Below are positions 1 to 7,903 of a DNA stretch of 55,602 nucleotides, in pieces (position 1 is the stretch's first letter; every line of letters starts with the position of its first letter). Source of the DNA: Thermoplasmata archaeon. Its GTDB lineage: Archaea > Thermoplasmatota > DTKX01 > JAHFTX01. Below the pieces are notes generated by a model. The model had not been told where the DNA came from. It saw nothing but the letters and a program-made list of their open reading frames with translations, and did not search any database. Location of the stretch: assembly GCA_023265395.1 (NCBI GenBank), contig JAHFTX010000016.1, forward strand, positions 1 through 55,602, in the 5' to 3' direction. Both the position numbers and the translations under genes were made by a program.

Positions 1-290
1 GCCTTGAGCGTGGGGTTGAAATGGTACGCTGCGTCGATGAGCGGTGCACCCAGGGAATCGACCGCACGATTCGCCGCTAGGTCGTAGAAGACCTCCCAGC
101 CATCGGGCACGCGGCCGCCGTCGGAATCGGGGTTGAGGGGGTCGGTCCCGTGGAGGAACTCGGCGACGTCGCTCAGTCCGTCACCGTCGCTGTCCCCCGG
201 CAGCCCCGCCGAGGCGCTGACCGCGCCCATGGTCGTCATCACGCTCATCACGAGCAACACACAGAGTCCGAAGGTCATCGTCCGCCGCAT
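1..290 (-). CDS. Secreted protein with Ca-binding (thrombospondin type 3-like) repeat, partial
   Basis: Only the N-terminal ~96 codons are in the window; the gene runs off the left edge. The visible protein opens with two arginines and a hydrophobic stretch (FGLCVLLVMSVMTTMGAV), a typical signal peptide ending near ASAG. It is followed by an acidic repeat, DSDGDGLSDVAEF then GTDPLNPDSDGG, which is the Asp-rich calcium-binding motif of thrombospondin type 3-like repeats. The next residues (VPDGWEVFYDL) are also common after such repeats in archaeal and bacterial surface proteins. The ATG at 290 was chosen; GTG at 299 and an internal ATG at 278 are alternatives. A TATA-like box at 327-334 sits about 30-40 nt upstream, so the mRNA is probably leaderless or nearly so. 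The function beyond a secreted calcium-binding protein cannot be read from this fragment. Confidence 0.75.
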   Translation of the reverse strand, partial: MRRTMTFGLCVLLVMSVMTTMGAVSASAGLPGDSDGDGLSDVAEFLHGTDPLNPDSDGGRVPDGWEVFYDLAANRAVDSLGAPLIDAAYHFNPTLK

Positions 291-326
291 CGCCGCCACC
301 GTCTGACCTCTGGGGCGGCGCGCGAG

Positions 327-334
327 CTATTTAG
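327..334 (-). promoter_or_regulatory. TATA-like box for the leftmost gene
   Basis: On the minus strand this reads CTAAATAG. It lies about 30-40 nt before the GTG/ATG start candidates at 299/290, the spacing expected for an archaeal TATA box driving a leaderless or short-leader transcript. Confidence 0.55.
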
Positions 335-359
335 TGCGCATCGAACAGCCCTCGAAGGG

Positions 360-659
360 TCAGTCACTCTTCGAACGGTCGCTCGCCGGGTGGCCCTCTA
401 GAGGGCGCGCCCGCGCGCGAGCATCGAGGGTCGACGCCAACGGATGACGCAGCGCCTCCTCGGCCAGCTGCGCTGCGAGTCCTTCGGCGCGCTCGAGCTC
501 CTCGGCGGCACGTTCGAGCTCCGCCGGCAGCCGCCGCGCCGCGCCAAGTGCCTGCGAAGCGCGGGTCAGATGGTCGTGCAGCTGCAGCAGCGGGCCGGCC
601 CCGTGGACCGACCGCAGCTGCGCCTCGTTGTCGGAGACCTGTCCGCGCAGCACGCGCAC
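360..659 (-). CDS. Coiled-coil/helical ORF in frame behind the Hsp70-like gene; possible split-off Hsp70 lid
   Basis: This reading frame is the direct in-frame continuation of the upstream gene after its TAG at 675-677: five sense codons, then GTG at 659. The ~99 residues are rich in Leu, Ala, Glu and Arg with heptad-like spacing (RVLRGQVSDNEAQL, ELERAAEELERAEGLAAQLA) and predict helices. The first ~80 residues could be the alpha-helical lid that normally follows the Hsp70 beta substrate-binding domain; this is inference from position and helical character, not from a clear motif match. The last ~20 residues are Arg/Ser-rich and look disordered. No good Shine-Dalgarno sequence precedes the GTG, so translation would need reinitiation after the TAG or readthrough of it. 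It could also be non-coding sequence left by a nonsense mutation. Confidence 0.45.
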   Translation of the reverse strand: MRVLRGQVSDNEAQLRSVHGAGPLLQLHDHLTRASQALGAARRLPAELERAAEELERAEGLAAQLAEEALRHPLASTLDARARARPLEGHPASDRSKSD

Positions 660-674
660 GCGGGCGGCAAGCTG

Positions 675-1259
675 CTACCACGCGACGGCGGTCGCATCGG
701 CGCTCGGCGGTGATTCTCCTGGCGGTGGCGCGACGCTAGCGTCGGAGAGTGGGCGGCGCAGCTGCAGCTGCACCGGGCGGTGCCGCAGCAGGTCCGAGGC
801 AGCGACCAGCAGTTGGTAGTCGCGCGTCAGGGTCAGCGCCAGCCGCACCTTGGGGACCCCCGCCGGTGCCAGCGGCAAGTCTAGCAACATCAGGGTGCCC
901 AAGGGTCGGTTGTCCGCCGCCCTGGGCCGGGCGCCCTCGACGATCTGGAGGCGCAACGCCCGCTGGAGGTTGGCGCTGGTGGTCACCTCGGTGACCGCCT
1001 CGGCCGGCAGCGGCGTGCCGGCGGGAATCAGGACCTCGACGGCGTCATCCTCCATCGCCAGGCCGATGGGCAGCGGCGCGACATCGAGGCTGATTCCGCT
1101 GCCCTCCTCGAGGGTCAGCGTCAGCCGCGGCCCCTGCGCCGGCGGCTGCAGTGCAGCGGCCTCCTCTGTGGTGACCGCCACGGCGCGACCCTGCGAATCG
1201 CGCGCCCGCGTGCGGCGCCACGGCAGCCACGATCGCTGGGGGGGCATCGGCCTGCCCAC
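675..1259 (-). CDS. Orphan Hsp70/DnaK-like substrate-binding domain protein without ATPase domain
   Basis: The protein has 194 residues. From about residue 55 to 160 it follows the DnaK substrate-binding beta domain in order: ISLDVAPLPIGLAMEDD (DnaK: LLDVTPLSLGIETLGG), VLIPAGTPLPAEAVTEVTT (LIPRNTTIPTKKSEVFST), LQIVEGARPRAADNRPLG (VYQGEREMAADNKLLG), LAPAGVPKVRLALTLTRDY (APRGVPQIEVTFDIDAN) and LLVAASD (VSAKD). The ~385-residue Hsp70 nucleotide-binding domain is absent; only ~50 residues precede the match. It should therefore bind extended hydrophobic peptides but cannot be ATP-gated by itself. It starts 13 nt after the exoribonuclease stop (GTG 1259; ATG 1247 is an alternative) and so is probably its operon partner. 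It ends at TAG 675-677, after which the same frame stays open for a helical segment. A diverged or decaying chaperone remains possible. Confidence 0.75.
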   Translation of the reverse strand: MGRPMPPQRSWLPWRRTRARDSQGRAVAVTTEEAAALQPPAQGPRLTLTLEEGSGISLDVAPLPIGLAMEDDAVEVLIPAGTPLPAEAVTEVTTSANLQRALRLQIVEGARPRAADNRPLGTLMLLDLPLAPAGVPKVRLALTLTRDYQLLVAASDLLRHRPVQLQLRRPLSDASVAPPPGESPPSADATAVAW

Positions 1260-1271
1260 GAGGGGCCGCCC

Positions 1272-4004
1272 TCATCGACCTTGTGGCGGCAGCTGGCCCA
1301 ACGCCTGCACCGGCCGCGCGAAGATCCGTCCGCTGAGGAGGTCACGGCCGACCAGTTCGACCTCGAGCGCCTGTCCCAGCGACAGCAACGGGCGCAGCGG
1401 CATCCCATCGACGTCGGTGGGGAGATCGGCGCGCGCAGCGTCGAGCAGTCCGCGCAGCTGCGCAGCGTCGAGCATCGTCCCGGGTCGCAGGGGCGCCGCC
1501 AGCAGCAGCGCCTGGTCCTCGTCGACGTGCAGCCGCCCGCCCAGCTCCCAGGGGGGGAGCACCGCGCTGCGCCCATCGCGCAGCTCGAGGAACACGCCGC
1601 CGCGGGTGATCGACGCCACCACCGCGCTGACCCGCGGCGCCCCCTCGAGGGGGGAGCCCAGCGCCAAGGCGATCGCCTGCAGGTCCCACTCGAGGCGGGC
1701 GGCGGCGCCGCCAAGGTCGCTCAGCAGCGGCGCGAGGCGCTCGAGCTCGTCGCGCCCATGGGGGGGCGTCGTCCCTTCCTCGTGGGAGAGCAGCCAGCGC
1801 AGCTGCCGATGGACCACCAGGTCGGGGTAGCGGCGGATCGGCGAGGTGAAGTGGCAGTAGCAGGTCGAGCCCAGTCCGAAGTGGCCAAGGTTGGCGACGC
1901 TGTAGAGGGCACGACCGAGCATCCCCAGCGCCTTGAGCTGCGCCACCTGCCGCACCTGGAGGTCGTCGATGGCTTGCACCGCGGTTATCGCCTCGCGCAC
2001 GGCGGTCAGGTAGGCGGCGGCGCGTGCCGGATCGAGCTGGGCCAACCCACCGACCACGGGCGCGGGTGCGTCTTCGCCGTCGCCACCGTCGTGCGCTGCC
2101 GGGGCACCCAGGGTGATCCGCCCCCCGCCGCGCAGCGCCTCGAGCAGCGACGCCCCCCCTGCCGTCGAGGGCGCCTCTTCGACCGCGACGCCCCCGATCG
2201 GCTCGGGCAGGCGCAGCTCGTGGTCGAGCCCGAGCACGGCCATCTGCCGGTTGAAGAGCGCCACCGCGGCGCGGTCGGGCAGTGGGTGGCAGCGGTAGAG
2301 CGCCGACACCGGGCCGTCGGAGAGCAGCCGTGCCACTGCCTCGTTGGCGGCGACCATGAACGCCTCGACCATCGACGTCGCGGCGGTCGCTCCCTTGCGC
2401 TGCAGGGCGGTGCCCCCCTCGGCGACCTGCACCTGCAGCTCCGCGGTCTCGAGGGGGAGGCCGTCGCGGGCTGCGGCGAGTCGTTGCGCCCAGCGGTGGT
2501 AGGTCCGGTAGGGCTCCTCCCCGGCAGCGATCGCCGCGTCGACCTGCGGGTAGCGGGCGTTGGCACGGACGCGGATGACGGAGGGGGAGGCGGCGACCGG
2601 ACCGACGGTGCCGTCGGGGCGCAGCTGCAGCTGCACCGACACGGTCAGGCGGTCGGAACCGGCCCGCAGCGAGCAGAGGTCGTCGGAGAGCCGTGGCGGG
2701 AGCATCGGCAGCACGCCGATGGGGAGGTAGACCGAGGTGCCCCGACGCACCGCCTCGCGGTCGACCACGCCGCCGAGCGGCACGTAGTGCGCGACGTCGG
2801 CGATGTGGACCCACAACGTGGCGCCGCCGTCGGGCTCTTCCTGCAGGAAGATCGCGTCGTCGAAGTCGGCGGCGGTGGGTGGGTCGATGGAGACGGCCGG
2901 CTGCTCCCGCAGGTCCCAGCGTCCCTGCAGCTGGGATTGGTCGGCGCGCTCCAGCGGCGGCAGGGCTTCGGCAGCGGTGACGGCGCCGGGCGGATAGGAC
3001 CAGCTGAACCCCTCGACGACGCGCACGAGGCGACGGGCCAGCAGGGTGACCACCTGCGGCAGGCTGCGCAGGCCGCTGCGGTGGAGGAACTCCGCCATGG
3101 CCGAGGCGCTGGCGTGCCGCGAGGCACCGGCCCAGTCGACGGCCAGCCCCTGGCAGTAGGAGGGCAGGTCGAACCCATCGAGGGCGATGACGTCGGTGCC
3201 CCCCAGCCCGCGCGCACGGTCACGGTCGGGGTCCTGCCCCGCCGGCGCGCTGCTGCTGCGGGCGGTTGGGGGATCGAGGTCGCTGCTGGGGCCAGGCCAG
3301 TGCTCGTGCACCAGCAGCCGGGCCATCGCCGCGCCGGCGAAGGAGAGAGCGTCCTGCAGGGGCGGCTCGAGGGCGGCGCGCTCGATGGGGATCCCCTGCA
3401 GGACCTCGACCTCGCGGCCGTCGACCTCGGTGGTGATCGTGCGCACCAGTCGGTTGCGCAGCTGCCGCAAGGTCATCACGTGGGCGCTGATGTCGCCCAG
3501 CTGTTCGCGGCGCAGCACGTCCCAGCGCTCGGGACGACCCCCCGCATGACGCAGACGGCCGCAGCCGCTCGCCCGGCAGGGTTGCAGGGCCTGCTGCAGC
3601 TGTGCGGGCTGCAGGGCAAGGCCGCCCGCCGCCGCCAGGGCGAGCAGCCCCTCTTGCGTCTGTGGCCCCTGTGCAGCGACGGTGTCGACCACCGCCTCCC
3701 ACAGCGCCACCTCCAGGGCGGTGCCCTCGAGCACGGTGGTGGACCCCCCGCTCCCGGCAAGGTGCGCACCCAGCGCGACCAGGCGCCGCTGCAGCTCGGC
3801 CTGGGGCAGGGAGAGGTCCAGCTGGGTGGGGATGGTACGCCGTGAGAAGGCGTTGGGCGAGACGCTCCCTTCGCCGGTGGTGGTCAGGATGCGCCAGCGC
3901 GCACCATCGCCATGGCCCTCGCGCCGCAGCAGCAGCGCCGCGCACAGTGGTGGCTGCAGCCCCAGCGTGCCCTTGCGCAGCTCGACGACCTGGCCCGGGC
4001 GCAT
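1272..4004 (-). CDS. RNase R/RNase II-family 3'-5' exoribonuclease (RNB domain)
   Basis: The 910-residue protein carries the RNB catalytic core. SIDPPTAADFDDAI, near residues 373-386, holds the cluster of aspartates that binds the two catalytic metal ions. HFTSPIRRYPDLVVHRQL, near residue 720, is the conserved C-terminal RNB signature. A C-terminal S1-like OB fold (VSAVVASITRGGVFLELRDG, about residues 790-900) would bind RNA. The N-terminal ~330 residues contain helical, possibly winged-helix regions and no clear cold-shock domain. The family degrades single-stranded RNA processively from the 3' end. Such RNB enzymes are scattered in archaea, where the exosome is the usual exonuclease. ATG 4004 lies 7 nt after the upstream surface-protein stop, and the Hsp70-like gene follows 12 nt after its own stop, so the three genes look co-transcribed. 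Nothing suggests loss of activity. Confidence 0.92.
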   Translation of the reverse strand: MRPGQVVELRKGTLGLQPPLCAALLLRREGHGDGARWRILTTTGEGSVSPNAFSRRTIPTQLDLSLPQAELQRRLVALGAHLAGSGGSTTVLEGTALEVALWEAVVDTVAAQGPQTQEGLLALAAAGGLALQPAQLQQALQPCRASGCGRLRHAGGRPERWDVLRREQLGDISAHVMTLRQLRNRLVRTITTEVDGREVEVLQGIPIERAALEPPLQDALSFAGAAMARLLVHEHWPGPSSDLDPPTARSSSAPAGQDPDRDRARGLGGTDVIALDGFDLPSYCQGLAVDWAGASRHASASAMAEFLHRSGLRSLPQVVTLLARRLVRVVEGFSWSYPPGAVTAAEALPPLERADQSQLQGRWDLREQPAVSIDPPTAADFDDAIFLQEEPDGGATLWVHIADVAHYVPLGGVVDREAVRRGTSVYLPIGVLPMLPPRLSDDLCSLRAGSDRLTVSVQLQLRPDGTVGPVAASPSVIRVRANARYPQVDAAIAAGEEPYRTYHRWAQRLAAARDGLPLETAELQVQVAEGGTALQRKGATAATSMVEAFMVAANEAVARLLSDGPVSALYRCHPLPDRAAVALFNRQMAVLGLDHELRLPEPIGGVAVEEAPSTAGGASLLEALRGGGRITLGAPAAHDGGDGEDAPAPVVGGLAQLDPARAAAYLTAVREAITAVQAIDDLQVRQVAQLKALGMLGRALYSVANLGHFGLGSTCYCHFTSPIRRYPDLVVHRQLRWLLSHEEGTTPPHGRDELERLAPLLSDLGGAAARLEWDLQAIALALGSPLEGAPRVSAVVASITRGGVFLELRDGRSAVLPPWELGGRLHVDEDQALLLAAPLRPGTMLDAAQLRGLLDAARADLPTDVDGMPLRPLLSLGQALEVELVGRDLLSGRIFARPVQALGQLPPQGR

Positions 4005-4011
4005 GGGGCCG

Positions 4012-7000
4012 TCAGTGCCGCGAGGGGCCTTGGGGTTGGCGGCCGCTCGGGGCCTGCGGGTCAGCGCGGGAGCGGTGGGCGAGCACCACCGAGAGCGCCA
4101 CGATCGCCGCGACGACCAGCAGCAGCAGCGTCAACGGCAGGATCGCCGAGCTGCTGTCGATGGTGCTGACACCGGCCGGGTGCTCGGTCACCCACCAGGG
4201 GGCGCCCTGCACCTCGACCTCCAGCGTGGCGCTGTTGTCGCCCGGTGTGGTGTCGCCGCGCACCAACGAGGCGCGCACGATGTGGGTGCCCTCGCTCTGG
4301 AGCGTCACCACCCCACTGGCCTGCGTGGTGCCCCCCGGGAGCAGCGCCGCACCGTCGGTGCGCAGCGTCAACGCCTGGGTCCCGCCGGTCGGGTCGTCGA
4401 CGGTGACGGTCACCTCCAGGGGTGCCGACACCGATTGGTTGGCGTGGTTGGTGAGGCTGACGGTGATCGTCAGCGGCCGGTCCACCCGCGGCTCCTGCGG
4501 GCTGATGGTCAGTCCCAGTGCGACGTCGAGGCCGCGGATCGGCGGGGGCGGCGGACCGCCGGGGTTCGGCCGCACCGACAGACGCGCCGAAGCGCGGTCG
4601 TCGGCAGGGTTCCCCGAGTGGGACGCCAGCTCCCCCACGAGCGTGTAGGCACCGGCCACCGAGGGCGCCCAGGGAGGGAGCGTGAAGGTCTGGGTCGTGC
4701 CAGCCAACACCGAGACGTTGAGCTGCTGTGCGTAGATCGCCGGCCCGCCGCTCTGCTCCTCGATGCGCACCAGCAGCGTGCCCAAGGCCGTGGCGTCACC
4801 GACGTTGGCGACCATCACCGAGGGGGTCAGCGGCTCTCCCACCATCGGATCGGTGCGGTCGACCCACACCGCCAGCACGGCCAGGTCGCCGCTGGGCGGC
4901 GGGAGGACCACCAGCGTGGCCGCCAACCGGTCGTTGTCGTCGAAGCTGTCCCCGGCGAGGTCGAGCTCGGCCTCCAGCAGGTAGGTGCCCACGGCAGACG
5001 GGGAGAGCTCCAGCGTCACCAGCGTGGGGCTGGCACCGCCCTGGAGGGTCACGGCCAGGCTCTGGGTGCTCTGCTCGGGGCCGCTGAGGGTCCAGAGCAC
5101 GCTGCCGTCGGCGTCACCGGTGCCGACGTTGCGCAGCTCCAACGTCGCCGTGCGCAGAGAGCCTGCCCCCGAGACCGCCGGCAGCACCGCCAGCGACTCG
5201 AGGCTGCCGTCGACGGTGGAGTAGTCGACGGTGTGGATCGCCGCCAGCACGGTGTTGTCGCCCTGGATGGGATCGGTCCAGGTGGCGCTGAGCATCGCGA
5301 TGAGCACCCCCGCGCTCGTGGGGGTGAAGTCCTGGTCGATGTCCACCGACTCGCCGGCATCGAGGTTGACCAGCTGCTGGCGCACCACCGTCCCGGAGAT
5401 GCTGAGTTCGATCGAGACTCCGCTTGCGGGGCCGACGCCGGCGTTGACCACCGTGCCATGGAGGGAGCGCTGCTGGTTGGGGACGCCTACCGGCGGGGTG
5501 ACGGTGAGGTTCTGCGCCATGAGGTTGTTCGTGTCGTTGGAGACGAATATCGTGGTGCCGGCGAGGTCGTTGCTGGTGTCGGCGTCGAGGAGCACCGTGG
5601 CACTGGCAAGGACGTCATAGGTGCCCAGCTCGTCGGGGGTGACGCTCTTGGTGATGGTGACGGTGGCCGCCGCAGGCACCTGCAGGCCCTGCACGGGGAT
5701 CGACAGCGGCGGCGCGCCTGACCCCGTCGGCGGCGTTACCAGGATCGTCAGGTCGGTGACCTCGTCGACCGTGCCGGCGTTGACGACGCTGACCACCAGC
5801 TCGCGGATGATGCCCGGGGCGGCCGTCCGCGGCGTGCCCATGACGCTGGCGACCACCAGGTCGTGGACCGCGCTGTCGGTGACGAAGAAGTCCACCGTGG
5901 CGACGTTGTCCTCGGGATGGTCATCGTCGACGGGCAGCACCAGGGTCGCTGCCAGCGTCAGCGTGCCGTAGGTGGTCGGGGTGAAGGGGGTCTCGACGTC
6001 GACGCTGCCGCCGATGGGCAGGCTGACGGGCACCGTCGTCGAAAAGGTCGAGACGCCGCTGACGACCAAGAGCACCTTGGCGTCCTCGGCGACGTCGCCG
6101 TGGTTGCTGACGGTCGCCCGCAGGCTGCGCTCGACCAGCCCCGCCGTCCGCGGGGAGACCGAGATCGCGTCGACCCGGCCGTCGCGCGCCTGCGCCAGCA
6201 CGGGGATGACCAGGCTGCGGGCGTCGTTGTCGGGCTGCAGGTCCCCAGCGACGTTGGTGCGCGCGGTTGCGGTGTAGGTGCCCCCGGCGCTGGGGGTCCA
6301 TTGGAAGGTGGTGGTGGTCGACTGCCCGGCGGGGAGCACCACCGGCTGGCGCTCGGCGAAGACGTCGACGCCCGCGGTGTCGACGATCCGCATCGACACG
6401 ACGCCGTCGGCGGGCCCTGCACCGAGGTTGGTGATCGTCGGGGTCAGCGACAGCAGCGCCCCGACGGCACCCAAGGCCGGGTCGGCGGAGAGGGAGACGA
6501 CCGACAGGTCGGGGGCCGGGACGTCGCCGACGGTGAAGGAGACGGTCCGCACGTTGTTGGCGGGCACCTGGTCGCCGGGGACCACCAGGTCGACGCGGGC
6601 GCTGTAGACGCCCTCGTCGGCGATGTTGACCTTGAAGGGGGTCTTCCTCTGCTCGCCCGGAGGGACGGAGAGGGCCGCAGAGTCGCTGGCGATCGTCACG
6701 CCACCGCTGTCGATGACGCTGAACTTGAGGGTGGTGCTCGACGGCTCGAGCGCGACCTGTCCGAGGTTGTCCACGATGGCGATGACCGTGCGGACGCCGA
6801 CGGGACCGCTGAGGGGATCGACCGACAGGTCGCTGACCGCGCCATCGAGCTTGGGCGGTGGCGGAGGCGGCGGGGGAATCCCGGGGTCGAGCAGGTGGAC
6901 CTCGGCGGCGATGTCGTTGTCGGCGGGATTGCAGTCGTCAGCATCGGGCACGTAGGTTCCCACCAGGCTCACGGGTCCCTCGATCCCCTTGGGCACGTCC

Positions 7001-7857
7001 CAGAGGGCCCCGAGCTCGATGCCGTCGCCGACATCGAGCGGCGGCACCTCGATGCTCAGTTGCCAGGCGCCGTTGGCGGCGCCGATCGTCAGGTCGACCG
7101 TCCCTTGGGGCAGCGGGGTGAGGCCGACGTTGGTGGCCTCCATCACGAACTTGACCTGGCCCCCGGGTGCGACAGGGTCGGGCTTCTGGCCTTCGTACCG
7201 CAGCGAGGCGTCGACGGTGACGCCGGGGTCGCAGGAGGTGATCGGGCCAGGCTGCGGCCCTTCGGCGACCACCAAGTCGTCGAGGTAGAGGCCGTCGCCG
7301 TTGGCGAAGTCGAGGTCGCTGACGTCGTCGACGACATGGAAGCCCAGCAGCACGGTGTTGCCCCTCCAAGGGGCCAGTCCGACCTGCTGCTGCTGCCACT
7401 GGCCGCCCCAGACGTGGTCAATTTGCGACCAGGCGACGTCCCACGTGCTCCCGTTGTCGGTGGAGACCTGCAGCGAGGCCTCGTCGTAGATCAAGAAGAG
7501 GTAGAAGAAGTCCCAGTAGGCGAAGAAGGAGACCACCGGGCTCTCGGCGGTGCGCAGGTCGATCAGGGGCGAGGTCAGCCAGGCGTTGGTGTCGTTGTCA
7601 TACTCCCCGTCGAGGTCGGTGACCCAGCAATGGGTGCCACTGTGACAGAAGCCGGGGCCCGTGGTCGGCTCCCCCAGCTCCCACTCGTCGTGGGCGCCCT
7701 TGTGGCTCCAGCCGGCGACGCCCCCCTCGAAGTCGGTGCTGTACCACGTCGCCACCGGAGGCTGCTGTGCCGGCGCCAGTGGCGCCAGGGCGGGTGCGAG
7801 CAGCAGCAGCGCCAGGGCAAGGACGGCCAGGCGCAGCCAGCGACGCGTTTCGACCAC
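4012..7857 (-). CDS. Membrane-anchored surface protein with CARDB repeats
   Basis: About 1281 residues. The leaderless GTG at 7857 lies ~27 nt after a strong TATA box, and the same frame reads on upstream without a better start. Residues 1-32 form a signal peptide (RRWLRLAVLALALLLLAP). Residues ~35-215 resemble a MAM/jelly-roll 'choice-of-anchor' domain (TDFEGGVAGWSHKG near the start, GDGLYLDDLVVAEGP at the end). After a polyproline linker come roughly nine CARDB-like beta-sandwich repeats recognisable by phrases such as NVGLTPLPQG, NLGAGPADG and NVGDATALG with conserved 'D/N-N-A' turns. A TM helix at ~1236-1256 and a short basic tail anchor it, with the bulk outside the cell. CARDB repeats occur in prokaryotic adhesins. 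The RNase gene follows after 7 nt, an odd pairing that may only reflect shared transcription. Confidence 0.88.
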   Translation of the reverse strand: MVETRRWLRLAVLALALLLLAPALAPLAPAQQPPVATWYSTDFEGGVAGWSHKGAHDEWELGEPTTGPGFCHSGTHCWVTDLDGEYDNDTNAWLTSPLIDLRTAESPVVSFFAYWDFFYLFLIYDEASLQVSTDNGSTWDVAWSQIDHVWGGQWQQQQVGLAPWRGNTVLLGFHVVDDVSDLDFANGDGLYLDDLVVAEGPQPGPITSCDPGVTVDASLRYEGQKPDPVAPGGQVKFVMEATNVGLTPLPQGTVDLTIGAANGAWQLSIEVPPLDVGDGIELGALWDVPKGIEGPVSLVGTYVPDADDCNPADNDIAAEVHLLDPGIPPPPPPPPKLDGAVSDLSVDPLSGPVGVRTVIAIVDNLGQVALEPSSTTLKFSVIDSGGVTIASDSAALSVPPGEQRKTPFKVNIADEGVYSARVDLVVPGDQVPANNVRTVSFTVGDVPAPDLSVVSLSADPALGAVGALLSLTPTITNLGAGPADGVVSMRIVDTAGVDVFAERQPVVLPAGQSTTTTFQWTPSAGGTYTATARTNVAGDLQPDNDARSLVIPVLAQARDGRVDAISVSPRTAGLVERSLRATVSNHGDVAEDAKVLLVVSGVSTFSTTVPVSLPIGGSVDVETPFTPTTYGTLTLAATLVLPVDDDHPEDNVATVDFFVTDSAVHDLVVASVMGTPRTAAPGIIRELVVSVVNAGTVDEVTDLTILVTPPTGSGAPPLSIPVQGLQVPAAATVTITKSVTPDELGTYDVLASATVLLDADTSNDLAGTTIFVSNDTNNLMAQNLTVTPPVGVPNQQRSLHGTVVNAGVGPASGVSIELSISGTVVRQQLVNLDAGESVDIDQDFTPTSAGVLIAMLSATWTDPIQGDNTVLAAIHTVDYSTVDGSLESLAVLPAVSGAGSLRTATLELRNVGTGDADGSVLWTLSGPEQSTQSLAVTLQGGASPTLVTLELSPSAVGTYLLEAELDLAGDSFDDNDRLAATLVVLPPPSGDLAVLAVWVDRTDPMVGEPLTPSVMVANVGDATALGTLLVRIEEQSGGPAIYAQQLNVSVLAGTTQTFTLPPWAPSVAGAYTLVGELASHSGNPADDRASARLSVRPNPGGPPPPPIRGLDVALGLTISPQEPRVDRPLTITVSLTNHANQSVSAPLEVTVTVDDPTGGTQALTLRTDGAALLPGGTTQASGVVTLQSEGTHIVRASLVRGDTTPGDNSATLEVEVQGAPWWVTEHPAGVSTIDSSSAILPLTLLLLVVAAIVALSVVLAHRSRADPQAPSGRQPQGPSRH

Positions 7858-7879
7858 GGGGATTCGAGCCTGCCCGACG

Positions 7880-7888
7880 CTATTTAAC
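7880..7888 (-). promoter_or_regulatory. TATA box for the CARDB-protein operon
   Basis: Minus strand GTTAAATAG, about 27 nt from the GTG at 7857, one of the strongest TATA boxes in the window. It fixes the start of the downstream CARDB gene as a leaderless GTG and probably also serves the exoribonuclease and Hsp70-like genes. Confidence 0.75.
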
Positions 7889-7903
7889 CCTTCTCGGACG
7901 CCA

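Noticed and set aside
675..677. TAG as pyrrolysine codon
   Set aside because: Several other genes here end with TAG and no Pyl genes were seen; genome-wide recoding is not supported.
1281..3845. 854-codon open frame opposite the RNB exoribonuclease
   Set aside because: It is antisense to a gene with clear catalytic motifs; its Arg/Gly/Gln-rich product is what a G+C-rich shadow frame gives.
3682..5721. 679-codon plus-strand frame over the RNase/CARDB genes
   Set aside because: Low-complexity product, no domain, opposite real genes with signal peptide and repeats.
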